Source: 1-14-0-10-45-29 sp041650255
Lineage (GTDB): Archaea; Micrarchaeota; Micrarchaeia; Anstonellales; Anstonellaceae
Length of the DNA stretch: 64,000 nucleotides
Assembly: GCA_041650255.1 (NCBI GenBank)
Contig: JBAZLL010000006.1
Coordinates: forward strand, 1 to 64,000
Direction of reading: 5' to 3'
Shown: positions 1 to 7,685 of the stretch, one piece after another
Layout: each line of letters opens with the position of its first letter
Numbering within the stretch: position 1 is the stretch's first letter
Notes under the pieces: generated by a model
Database searches by the model: none
What the model saw: only the letters and a program-made list of their open reading frames with translations
What the model was told of the DNA's origin: nothing
Position numbers and translations under genes: made by a program

Positions 1-3000
1 CCGAATAATTTCTTACGGGCTTTTGCACCTGCACAAGCTCTGTCACCGCTTTGCCGTTTTCCATTATTTTATTGCCTCTCTCGTCAATTTTTTCTTTTAT
101 CGCATAGTCGGTGTAAGTCATCACTTTGCCGTCCCGTCCGTAGAAGTCGGCTTCCCATTTTCCTTCTTCCAATGCAATGTTTGTCTTTCCCTGCCAGTTG
201 TTTAATGTGAGCTTTTCATCCGGCAATAAGTTCGGCGTAAGATAAGTGGTGCCATTGACATTGAGTCCCTCGACCACTTCTCTTTTTCCTTTTTTCTCTT
301 CTGTTATTACAACCGTCCCATCCAAATTCAATCTGGCAGAAGCGTTGTTATTCTTTACCTCTTCTGTCAATGGCATCATCATCCAGTTGCCGTTGTCGTC
401 TCTTCCCTTAACGTTCCATTCAACTCCGCCGATTTCAATCTTTGCGTCCTTTGGCTTCTCAAGCCCGAGGTTGGATACCAATTCAAGGGAGATCGTTCTC
501 TCTCTTTTCTCGGAGACAATTATTTTCTCATCGTCTTTAACGAACAGTTGGTAGTCGTATCTAGTCGGCTTGTATTCTCCTTTTATGACTTTTGTGCCTC
601 GTTTTGCATCGCCTGGAACAACAGTGTATACTCCGTCTTTCGCGTTTATCTGGTAATTGCCTCCAGGTGCAAACTCCTTGGGATTTTTATCAACGATTCT
701 GGCATAATCTGCTGGACTGTATGCGTAGTATCTTGTAATTTCAATTTTGCCGTTTTGCACTTCTTTTGTTTTTTTGCCGTCCGCGCCTACTTCAAAGAGC
801 TTGCCGGACTCCTCCATTATGAATTTTCTTCCATCCATTAATGCAAGCTCGTAATTTCCGCTCGCAAGCCGCGTCGTTTTTATTTCCGCCTCTTTTTTAT
901 CCGCGGCATATTGCTCGTCATATTTATCATTGAAATATATCAACTTTGAGCCGGCTTTTGTAAGCAAATCCAGGCTCACATGCGTCATATCTTTGCCTTT
1001 TACCTGGTCTGTAATATCTACAAGCGGTCCGAACGCAAGCGGGTCTGCAGAACTAAACGCATAAACCCTCGGGTTATCCTTACTGGCGTTTATTCCCGGA
1101 ATTTTATCCTTTATTGTCAGTACAAATTTACTACTTCCATCTATTTCCAGCGTGTCATAAGTGCCGACTTCTTTTTTCCTTTTCTCATAACTCACATTTC
1201 CATTCGCATCTTTCTTTTCCTCAAGGGTCCAGATTTTACCGTTAATCAACTGTAATTTTTGCAATTCGTCTTTTCCATCTTCGCTCTTTAGTGTAATTGT
1301 CTTTCTTGGGTTTTCAACACTGTATCCTTTGCTTATTCTAAATGTTCTAAAGAGTGCGCCGAAAGGAATCCACGAGAGCGCTCCGGGACCCATGTCCGCA
1401 AATGTAAGTATTCTTAGCGCGTTTAGAACTTCCCCTCTCCAAATACTTGTCGCCAGCGAATTCAGCCAACTTGTCAGGCTCTGCGTCGCTCCCCCGCCGC
1501 CCATCATGGACATCTGCTTTGTCTGCATAAATTGCGCCATGTTAAAGCTTTGGTCAGCCAAGTTTGCACTACCCGCCGAGGCTTCTCTCCAAATTATGCT
1601 TGCATTAACGCTTACTCTGCCCGACTTATCAACTTCAAATCTGGCATCGTATGACGTAGTGGTTCCGGGCAGAACGTAATTTCCAACGACTTCGCCGTTT
1701 TTCGCAACTACAATTCCTCCGACGTCTTTGCCGGATTTTGATTCAACTATCGTGTATGCCCCATCGCCGTGTTCTTTTGCAGTGCATTTTACTCCGCTCT
1801 TGTCGGATATTTCTTTTGCAAGCGTATCTGCAAAATCTTTCATATTCACAATCGGTCTTCCATGCTCGTCAAGATGTGCGTCTTTCATGTCCGCATTTTT
1901 TGCACTTGATTTCACGCCTTGTGAAATTCCGGCTACTGCCGCCGCTCCCGCGCCTTTTAGAACATAAGGCATTGCGGCGGATGCTCCTGCGTTCAGCCCC
2001 TTTGCTCCAACCGCACGATGTCCCATCGCCGCGGCTATCGCCATATTTACCATTCCCGTGGCTCCGCCGACAACGACTCCTTGTATCGCCGTATTTATTG
2101 CCTTGTCAACCTGCACGCTTCCTCTTGGTTTTCCGTCCGCTCCTACCGAGGCGGTTTTGAGGTCCAGTTTATTCACTGCCTTATCAGACATTTGTCCTAC
2201 AAGCCCTTTTTTCTTGTCCGGGTCCTCGCTTTTTTGGTCGCCATAAAGCTTTTTTTCCACAAGCCCCTGACTCGCGTCCCCTTTATTGGCGGCCGCATTT
2301 GCAACTCGGTCGACAATTCTTGCAATGCCCGAAACGTTTGGAGTGAACGACTGCTGACTCATAGGCGGTCCGCCGCTTCCGCTTCCACCCGCTCGGCTTC
2401 CAAATCCTCGTGTTGCCCCGAAATCAAATCCCATGAACGGATTTTTCCCGCTCATAAAGCTTGCCGCAAAGAGCAATCCCATTATGAGCGCCGCCATCCA
2501 GCACATCCCGACTTTTGCGGGGTCTTCTCCCTTGCCGCAAACTTTTATCTGATTTTGCGAGGGCGAATAAGTATCTCTTAAATCTGTATATCCGACTATT
2601 TTTTCTTCAACTTTTATGGGAACGATTGCCGGGTCGCTGTCGCTTGTTGCTTCCGGGCAGGTTTGTATGTCATTCCAGCTCACACTTGAAATCGCCTTGT
2701 TGTCCGTGCCGTACAATCCCGCGCATTGCGCCAAATACTGTTGAGTCTTCAATTTTTCCGCCGGAGTTTGCACGCTTTTTTTATTGTCGCTTGGAACATA
2801 GTCGTTTGTAAATGGGCAATACACAACATTGTGGCTTATGCACTCTGTTTTTGTCTGGGGCACAGGAAGTTTTGTCGATGCTTTTCCCTGCGCATTTGTA
2901 ATAAGTTTGCAAACCGCATTCTTGTCCGTAGTATACGAAAAATCAGAATCGCCCTTTACATATGGTCCGCTCATCAAAATCAAAAGCCCGCCTTCAATTC

Positions 3001-3241
3001 CGGTCGGGGCAGGTTCCTGTGTTCTGTCTATATAGTATAAGTAAGCATCAAGCTGACCTTGCTTGTTGCTTATTTCACTGTATTCAATATTCAGATAGCT
3101 TGACGATGGAAGTGTGCATGATGTATCTGCATGAATTGTTGCAATCGCGAATAAGAAAAAAATGCTCGCCAATAGCGCAAATGCTAGTACTGAACCCTGT
3201 CTTTCCATCAATTTGGGTTCTTCTTTATCATTTAAAAGCAT
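1..3241 (-). CDS. Very large secreted/membrane protein, C-terminus beyond the left edge
   Basis: An uninterrupted minus-strand frame of 1080 codons runs from an ATG at 3241 off the left edge; a second in-frame ATG at 3208 is an equally good start. After the second Met comes a hydrophobic stretch (LAFALLASIFFLFAIA) that looks like a signal peptide or N-terminal anchor ending near HADTSC. The next ~200 residues are Cys-containing and probably extracytoplasmic, followed by a hydrophobic segment (MCWMAALIMGLLFAASFM), a Gly/Ser-rich linker, an Ala/Gly-rich hydrophobic region (near 2000 on the DNA), another hydrophobic patch (near 1400) and then a long beta-rich, Lys/Asp/Gly-rich C-terminal part with repeated Y-x-L/I and DG turns. 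I do not recognise the family. Given the VirB2- and VirB4-like genes elsewhere in the window, a secretion-channel or scaffold role is a speculation only. Confidence 0.8.
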   Translation of the reverse strand, partial: MLLNDKEEPKLMERQGSVLAFALLASIFFLFAIATIHADTSCTLPSSSYLNIEYSEISNKQGQLDAYLYYIDRTQEPAPTGIEGGLLILMSGPYVKGDSDFSYTTDKNAVCKLITNAQGKASTKLPVPQTKTECISHNVVYCPFTNDYVPSDNKKSVQTPAEKLKTQQYLAQCAGLYGTDNKAISSVSWNDIQTCPEATSDSDPAIVPIKVEEKIVGYTDLRDTYSPSQNQIKVCGKGEDPAKVGMCWMAALIMGLLFAASFMSGKNPFMGFDFGATRGFGSRAGGSGSGGPPMSQQSFTPNVSGIARIVDRVANAAANKGDASQGLVEKKLYGDQKSEDPDKKKGLVGQMSDKAVNKLDLKTASVGADGKPRGSVQVDKAINTAIQGVVVGGATGMVNMAIAAAMGHRAVGAKGLNAGASAAMPYVLKGAGAAAVAGISQGVKSSAKNADMKDAHLDEHGRPIVNMKDFADTLAKEISDKSGVKCTAKEHGDGAYTIVESKSGKDVGGIVVAKNGEVVGNYVLPGTTTSYDARFEVDKSGRVSVNASIIWREASAGSANLADQSFNMAQFMQTKQMSMMGGGGATQSLTSWLNSLATSIWRGEVLNALRILTFADMGPGALSWIPFGALFRTFRISKGYSVENPRKTITLKSEDGKDELQKLQLINGKIWTLEEKKDANGNVSYEKRKKEVGTYDTLEIDGSSKFVLTIKDKIPGINASKDNPRVYAFSSADPLAFGPLVDITDQVKGKDMTHVSLDLLTKAGSKLIYFNDKYDEQYAADKKEAEIKTTRLASGNYELALMDGRKFIMEESGKLFEVGADGKKTKEVQNGKIEITRYYAYSPADYARIVDKNPKEFAPGGNYQINAKDGVYTVVPGDAKRGTKVIKGEYKPTRYDYQLFVKDDEKIIVSEKRERTISLELVSNLGLEKPKDAKIEIGGVEWNVKGRDDNGNWMMMPLTEEVKNNNASARLNLDGTVVITEEKKGKREVVEGLNVNGTTYLTPNLLPDEKLTLNNWQGKTNIALEEGKWEADFYGRDGKVMTYTDYAIKEKIDERGNKIMENGKAVTELVQVQKPVRNYS

Positions 3242-3281
3242 CGTGGGATGCGCCTTCAATAATTTGACAGGCTCATCTCAA

Positions 3282-5030
3282 TCAGATTTTTCCAACAACC
3301 CAAAGAGCGGCAAATATTGCGCCAATCAATGCTACCGGCACGGCGATTTTGAGCAACGAAACAACCGCATTTATTGTGGATACGATTTCGGCAGACTGAT
3401 AAGGTCCAAGCACTTTGAGCATTATCCTCTGCTTTTTCATCCCGAATTCGCAAGGAGCCAAATTCTCATGCGCCTTTATTGCAAGAGAAACACAAGTTGA
3501 AACCAATTCCTCTAAATTCTGCTCTCCGGCCGGATTGAACACGCCCTTAACGGCATTAAGTTCATGCGTGTCGGTTGTAAATATTTCAAGCATTCTGGAT
3601 TTTGGAAATTCGTTTTTTATCGCAGTTATTATTTCATCCCGTGCGGATGATAAAATTCCGTTCGAATCCAGCACAACATAAAACGAAGGGCGATTGCCCG
3701 GCGAATCAAGGCAGGCAACTTTTATCCCGCCAGACGCAATTCCTGAAATGTCTTTTGGATACGAACATTCCCACCCAACAAGAAGCGGAGCAAGAAGCTT
3801 TTTGGAATCAAGAGCATCTTCAAGTGCGTCCGCCATTTGCATTGAAATGATTGAGCCCGACTCAACATAATCGACATCGCCCGTTTCGCAGTTGTGGCAG
3901 TCTATCGCCAAGCATTCGCCGTTTCCTTTTGCTTTTTCCATTAAAGCCCAGCCAACTGCCAAATTCACATCTTCGGTTGAGTGCGGCGCCCGAGTAAACG
4001 CGCAAATATTATCCTCATTTATTCCAAGAAGATAGCAACGTGAATCCCCTTCAAATCCTTCCTGCAAACTAAAATGCGCAGGCAAATATTCTACTGCACC
4101 GATTGCCGTTCTGCAAACTTCAACAACCTCTTTTATAGACGAGGAAAAAACGGGGTCAAGTGCGTGCGTCGCCGTTCCATGAAACACAAATGCACATGTG
4201 TGCCCATCACTCAATCGCTGGGAAATTTTTGAGGAAAATTCACTGCCTCCCAAATTTCCAAAAGGTCCGAAGTGAAAATACGGAACCACCCAGTGCATAA
4301 TTCCGTTCTGCGTTTTGAATGACGCAACTCCAATCCACGTCTGTGCCGGCTCGCCCATTTCATCAAGCGCATCCTCAAGCTCCTTGTCCTGATAAAGCCA
4401 CTGGCTTGCAAACATTGAGAGTGCATCGTTTGACGAAATTCCCAAATTTTTCTTCATCGGTCTTGATGCAAGAAACAAAAGCGAATACAATGTGAAAACA
4501 AAAACAAAGCACACAAGCAAAATTTTTGCAAGCAAATCGCTCGTGCCAATTGAAAATATCGGAAGAGCGAAAATCATAAAGAGTGCGAACACCGCCGCCT
4601 GCATAATTGCAAATATCCAGCACGAGCGTGCAAGCCCGAATGCAAAATTCAGCACGGAAATCCACAGAAGAAAGCTTAACCCGAATCCGACAAACACCAA
4701 ATTCGGCTGTGAAAACGCCGCCGATGCAATAAGAAACGCACTATATATTATGGCGGATGAGAGCGAGAGTGCAAGGGCACGCACGGGTGCGACTCGTCTG
4801 CGCGTGAGTGCGACTACTCCGGCGCAAAGAAGGGCCGGAATGGCGATTGCAACAATAAACGCGCCCGCTCCCGAAATTGCGGCAGGCATATCAAGTTTTT
4901 TCTCGGCTAATACACCTGTTAATGCGCCCGCTAAAAGCGATGCAAATATTATCAGAAATGCCAGATATCTCGCGCTTGGCAATGAGACAAAATATTTTGT
5001 CATGCTAATTGCCTTTTTTGCAGACTCCAT
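3282..5030 (-). CDS. DUF2070 family multi-pass membrane protein
   Basis: 582 residues from ATG 5030 (a TTG two codons upstream is less likely; a TTTAAA box about 28 nt before the ATG fits a leaderless start). The N-terminal ~200 residues contain about six hydrophobic segments. The rest is a soluble domain with conserved His/Asp-rich motifs: YFHFGPFGNLGG, FHGTATHALDP, DCHNCE and TTDTHELN. A final hydrophobic helix lies at the C-terminus (LLKIAVPVALIGAIFAALWV). Length and motifs match the archaea-specific DUF2070 family, whose function is unknown; the His/Asp motifs suggest a metal-dependent activity (inference). It lies 40 bp upstream of the large secreted-protein gene on the same strand and may be co-transcribed with it. 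Confidence 0.85.
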   Translation of the reverse strand: MESAKKAISMTKYFVSLPSARYLAFLIIFASLLAGALTGVLAEKKLDMPAAISGAGAFIVAIAIPALLCAGVVALTRRRVAPVRALALSLSSAIIYSAFLIASAAFSQPNLVFVGFGLSFLLWISVLNFAFGLARSCWIFAIMQAAVFALFMIFALPIFSIGTSDLLAKILLVCFVFVFTLYSLLFLASRPMKKNLGISSNDALSMFASQWLYQDKELEDALDEMGEPAQTWIGVASFKTQNGIMHWVVPYFHFGPFGNLGGSEFSSKISQRLSDGHTCAFVFHGTATHALDPVFSSSIKEVVEVCRTAIGAVEYLPAHFSLQEGFEGDSRCYLLGINEDNICAFTRAPHSTEDVNLAVGWALMEKAKGNGECLAIDCHNCETGDVDYVESGSIISMQMADALEDALDSKKLLAPLLVGWECSYPKDISGIASGGIKVACLDSPGNRPSFYVVLDSNGILSSARDEIITAIKNEFPKSRMLEIFTTDTHELNAVKGVFNPAGEQNLEELVSTCVSLAIKAHENLAPCEFGMKKQRIMLKVLGPYQSAEIVSTINAVVSLLKIAVPVALIGAIFAALWVVGKI

Positions 5031-5114
5031 AAACAAAAGTTGCGCTTCTTAATTTAAAAACCGCATTATGTGCAAAACCTGATTTAATATGATATAAAAA
5101 ATAGTTTTTGTTTT

Positions 5115-5345
5115 TTATCTGCCTTTTTTCTCTCGTTCTGCAATTGGAATATTTTCCGTCGCCGGAGCTTTTGCCTTCATGCCGATTGAGGAGCTTGACT
5201 TTAGAATTCCTTCAAGCTCAAACACATTTTGCACATACTGGTTCGCAACTGTTGCAAACGGTTTTTTCTCTTTTTTTGCTAATTTTGTGAGTTCAAGGGC
5301 CAAATATCTAAGCTCAGAATTCGCGCTCGCTTTCTCTTCTTCCAT
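5115..5345 (-). CDS. Small charged hypothetical protein
   Basis: 76 residues from ATG 5345 (MEEEKASANS...). A TTG start at 5369 is possible, but a TTTTTAT box about 27-30 nt before 5345 favours the ATG as a leaderless start. The sequence is mostly predicted helix (LRYLALELTKLAKKEKK, then ANQYVQNVFELEGIL) with a disordered basic tail. It is divergent from the NMD3 gene, with about 90 bp between the two starts. No family recognised. Confidence 0.5.
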   Translation of the reverse strand: MEEEKASANSELRYLALELTKLAKKEKKPFATVANQYVQNVFELEGILKSSSSIGMKAKAPATENIPIAEREKKGR

Positions 5346-5437
5346 AAATTGCTTTTGCCATGCAAACAATAAAAAGGAGATGTTGCAAATTTTCGGCTCT
5401 CACCTGCATTTTTAAGCCCCCGATGAGAGATTAACCT

Positions 5438-6136
5438 ATGCAACGAATATGCCCCCACTGCGGCAAGGCAAATGACAATATCGCCTTTGTCGGCGAGATA
5501 TGCCTAAGCTGTGCTCTTGAGAGAAAACAACAAAGCCTGCCAAGCTCGGTGAGCATTGTAAGGTGCCCCACGTGTCAGAGGTTGCGAACAAACACAAACC
5601 TGAATAGAAGCACAAAACATCTTTCTCAAAGATATGACAAAAAGGCGCTCAAAACAAAGGAAGAATGGGTGAATTACACTCCTGCGCGCATTAAGGAAAT
5701 CGTGAAAAAACCATTTGAGAAGGCAAAAATGCCCGGCGAATACGATATTGAGTTGGGTGTGTGGCGCGGATTTTTTGACGCCGGCGGGGAGCGGGCGGCA
5801 TATACCTGGCCGATAGAAATAAAATGGGAAAATAACAGCTGTCCAAGATGCTCGCGTTCCACTTCCGGCTATTTTGAAGGAATAATACAGCTTCGCGGGG
5901 ACAAAAAAAACATTGAAAAATACGCGCAAAAGTTTGCGAAGAAAATATCAAAAGATTCTTTCATTGCAAAAGTTGTGGAACTGGACGAGGGGGTTGACTT
6001 ATACGTTGGCTCAAAGGCGGACATTCCAAAACTTGTAAGATACGAAGGGCTCAAATTTTTCCGCTCAAAAACAATTTCCGGCGAGCGAAGGGATGGAAAA
6101 AGGCTTTACCGCGACACATTTTTGATAAAAGTATAA
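5438..6136 (+). CDS. NMD3-like ribosome-associated protein
   Basis: 232 residues with CxxC zinc-binding pairs at the N-terminus (CPHCGK, CLSC, CPTC) and a central CPRCSR followed by SGYFEGIIQLRG, the characteristic NMD3 stretch. Eukaryotic NMD3 is the 60S export adaptor; archaeal homologues lack the export signal and are thought to act in large-subunit maturation or recycling. The protein is only the NMD3 core, as usual in archaea. A TTTTTAAG box about 27 nt upstream of the ATG implies a leaderless mRNA. Confidence 0.85.
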   Translation: MQRICPHCGKANDNIAFVGEICLSCALERKQQSLPSSVSIVRCPTCQRLRTNTNLNRSTKHLSQRYDKKALKTKEEWVNYTPARIKEIVKKPFEKAKMPGEYDIELGVWRGFFDAGGERAAYTWPIEIKWENNSCPRCSRSTSGYFEGIIQLRGDKKNIEKYAQKFAKKISKDSFIAKVVELDEGVDLYVGSKADIPKLVRYEGLKFFRSKTISGERRDGKRLYRDTFLIKV

Positions 6137-6215
6137 TCTTTTTGCTATTTTTTTATTTCAAATTTTAGAGCTGCTTTTTATTTTCTTTCATTTACATTTT
6201 GCAAGAGGCGAAATC

Positions 6216-6446
6216 ATGTTTTCAAAAGACCAGACATACAAAATAATTGTTGGATTTTTGCCGGCAAACCTTGCGCCGGACGAGGAAGGATATACTGAAA
6301 TATCCTATATTGGGAAAATTATTGCAGATTCGGGCACAATGCTAAAAATTTCTCTTGAAGAGGATGAGAGCTTGTCCGGATTGGCTCGCGGAGCCGAAGT
6401 GATTATACCTATATCCAGCATCAAAGCGGCTTACTTGCAGAAATAA
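6216..6446 (+). CDS. Small beta-rich hypothetical protein
   Basis: 76 residues from an ATG preceded by AAGAGGCGA. The pattern of alternating hydrophobic residues (KIIVGFLP, YIGKIIADS, MLKISLEED, EVIIPISSIKAAYL) suggests a small barrel of SH3/Sm type in which the last strand reads like the VIIP-x-SSI edge strand of LSm-like folds. No Cys or catalytic residues. It follows NMD3 by 79 bp on the same strand, so an RNA-related role is conceivable but not shown. Confidence 0.6.
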   Translation: MFSKDQTYKIIVGFLPANLAPDEEGYTEISYIGKIIADSGTMLKISLEEDESLSGLARGAEVIIPISSIKAAYLQK

Positions 6447-6485
6447 ATAAAATACAAACCTTTAGTCATTGTATAAAAAAATTAG

Positions 6486-6697
6486 GGCCAAGACCGAGAT
6501 TCGAACTCGGACGAAGGGAGGTCTGCAAAGCCTGATAAGCGTGACCTCATATTAAGCCCACAATCGGGCTCGGGGCAGAAATCTTACCCTAAGAAAGTTT
6601 TCTTTTTCTTTCCCAGGGGGTTCTTCTTCTTTTGAGCGCAAAAGAAAAAGAAAGGCCTTTCCACAATCCCCAATGCTGCCATTACATCATCTTGGCC
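6486..6697 (-). tRNA. tRNA-His (GTG) with a 140-nt intron
   Basis: Read on the minus strand, exon 1 is 6697-6661 and exon 2 is 6520-6486. The acceptor stem is GCCAAGA/TCTTGGC; an encoded G at position -1 (6697) faces discriminator C73 (6486), the identity pair of tRNA-His. The D stem is ATGT/GCAT, the anticodon stem GGGGA/TCCCT, loop TTGTGGC with anticodon GTG, variable loop TCGT, and T arm CCGAG-TTCGAAT-CTCGG. The intron (6521-6660) sits at the canonical 37/38 site and is unusually long; its 5' half is a polypyrimidine/polypurine hairpin element. CCA is not encoded. Confidence 0.92.
6593..6660 (-). repeat. Polypurine/polypyrimidine hairpin element, copy inside the tRNA-His intron
   Basis: On the minus strand it begins AAAGGCC directly at the 5' splice site, continues as a T/C-rich arm, a GCGC turn and an A/G-rich arm, then CCCTGGG and a second A/G-rich run. 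The same order (AAAGGC, hairpin, CCCTGG, purine run) occurs after the PAC2 gene (33124-33194) and after tRNA-Leu (33350-33413), and partly in the tRNA-Gln intron (25626-25665). It accounts for about half of this long intron. Confidence 0.6.
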
Positions 6698-6765
6698 ATG
6701 AGTAAAACTAATTTGCTCTCTTAGGTTATTAAAACTAATCTCCCGCGAAAAAATTATTGTGGAAC

Positions 6766-6885
6766 AAGTTTCTTTCTCTAAGGGAGGGGAATTCAGGATT
6801 TTTTAAAATAAGTTTCTTTCTCTAAGGGATGAGAATTCAGGATTTTTTAAAATAAGTTTCTTCCTTTGAGGGAGGGGGGTGAACC
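6766..6885. repeat. 44-bp tandem repeat, about 2.6 copies
   Basis: Copies begin at 6766, 6810 and 6854. Each has AAGTTTCTTTCTCTAAGGGA, then a G-rich stretch and, in the first two copies, AATTCAGGATTTTTTAAAAT. The third copy diverges after about 25 bp. It lies between the two tRNA genes and contains no gene; each unit holds a TTTTTTAAAAT box that could act as a promoter element. Confidence 0.8.
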
Positions 6886-6968
6886 CAAGGGTCTTGCAAC
6901 CTTGAGTTGCAATCTCCCCAACTGCGGTTGAGGATTTCGGGGGAACCGTAGGTTCCCCCAAGACGCTT

Positions 6969-7077
6969 TGCCACAGGCCGGATTTGAACCAGCAACACAT
7001 CGGTGTCAAAGTCTTGCGCGCAAAACTGCGTGCGAGAATCTTCAGCCGATTGCTCTCCCAGGTTGAGCTACTGTGGC
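6969..7077 (-). tRNA. tRNA-Phe (GAA) with a 35-nt intron
   Basis: Minus strand. Acceptor stem GCCACAG/CTGTGGC with discriminator A; D arm GCTC/GAGC; anticodon stem ATCGG/CCGAT; loop C-T-GAA-G-A; variable GTGTT; T arm GCTGG-TTCAAAT-CCGGC. The intron (7005-7039) lies at 37/38 and can form its own GCGC-rich stem. A TTTATAAG box on the minus strand at about 7102-7111 is a suitable promoter. CCA is not encoded. Confidence 0.92.
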
Positions 7078-7133
7078 ATAATGTGCAGGAAAATTTATTG
7101 CCGCTCTGCTCTTATAAAGCTATTTTTGGCAAT

Positions 7134-7151
7134 GGCTTTGCTACCAAAGCC
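7134..7151. other. Short hairpin upstream of the 7248 gene
   Basis: Perfect 7-bp inverted repeat GGCTTTG / CAAAGCC with a 4-nt loop in the stretch between tRNA-Phe and the next gene. Role unknown. Confidence 0.35.
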
Positions 7152-7247
7152 ATAAAAATCAAAGACTTCAGGAGCAACTCCCCGACTTTAGGAGCAGGGG
7201 GCATAAGTGTAAAAGATTTCCCATCCATATACTTGGACGGTGATTTT

Positions 7248-7562
7248 ATGGGAGAAGTCTATTCTGAACTATGGGTAAAAGTAAAGTGCAACTATACCTC
7301 GGAGCAAAAAGAAGCTATAACTCGTGCTTGGTCTTCCTTGCTTTCCAAATATAAGCAATATGGAATTGTTGACGATACGCAAGGAGAAATGTTTGAGGAT
7401 GATGGAATTAACTTTGGGATAGGTGCAAATGACCACAATTCAATAAAACCAAATTATGAAATGCAATATTGTGTGTTCGGGGAGTTTATTTGGTATATAC
7501 AGGAAATTCTTGTTAATTGGGATTTGGACTTGCATATTCAGAAGACTGGGGCGAGCGGGTGA
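7248..7562 (+). CDS. Hypothetical protein, 104 residues
   Basis: The frame is open from 6984, but that part overlaps tRNA-Phe; the ATG at 7248 preceded by GGTGATTTT is the convincing start. The protein is acidic and aromatic-rich (ELWVKVKCNY, WSSLLSKYKQYGIVDD, FGEFIWYIQEILVNWDLDLH) with no signal peptide. No family recognised. Base composition of the neighbourhood (repeats, tRNAs) makes this a possible insertion site. Confidence 0.55.
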   Translation: MGEVYSELWVKVKCNYTSEQKEAITRAWSSLLSKYKQYGIVDDTQGEMFEDDGINFGIGANDHNSIKPNYEMQYCVFGEFIWYIQEILVNWDLDLHIQKTGASG

Positions 7563-7685
7563 AATTTGAACTAATCTTAACCTCCATCTCCCTCATCTGC
7601 TAATAAAGTCGGCTCAAAAGGAGAGTTTATTAGCAAAGCCTTGGCAATACATCCTTTTTTATATTACTTTTTGCCTAATTTTTTA

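Noticed and set aside
6984..7247. N-terminal extension of the 7248 gene
   Set aside because: It would run across tRNA-Phe; the ATG at 7248 has a good ribosome binding site.
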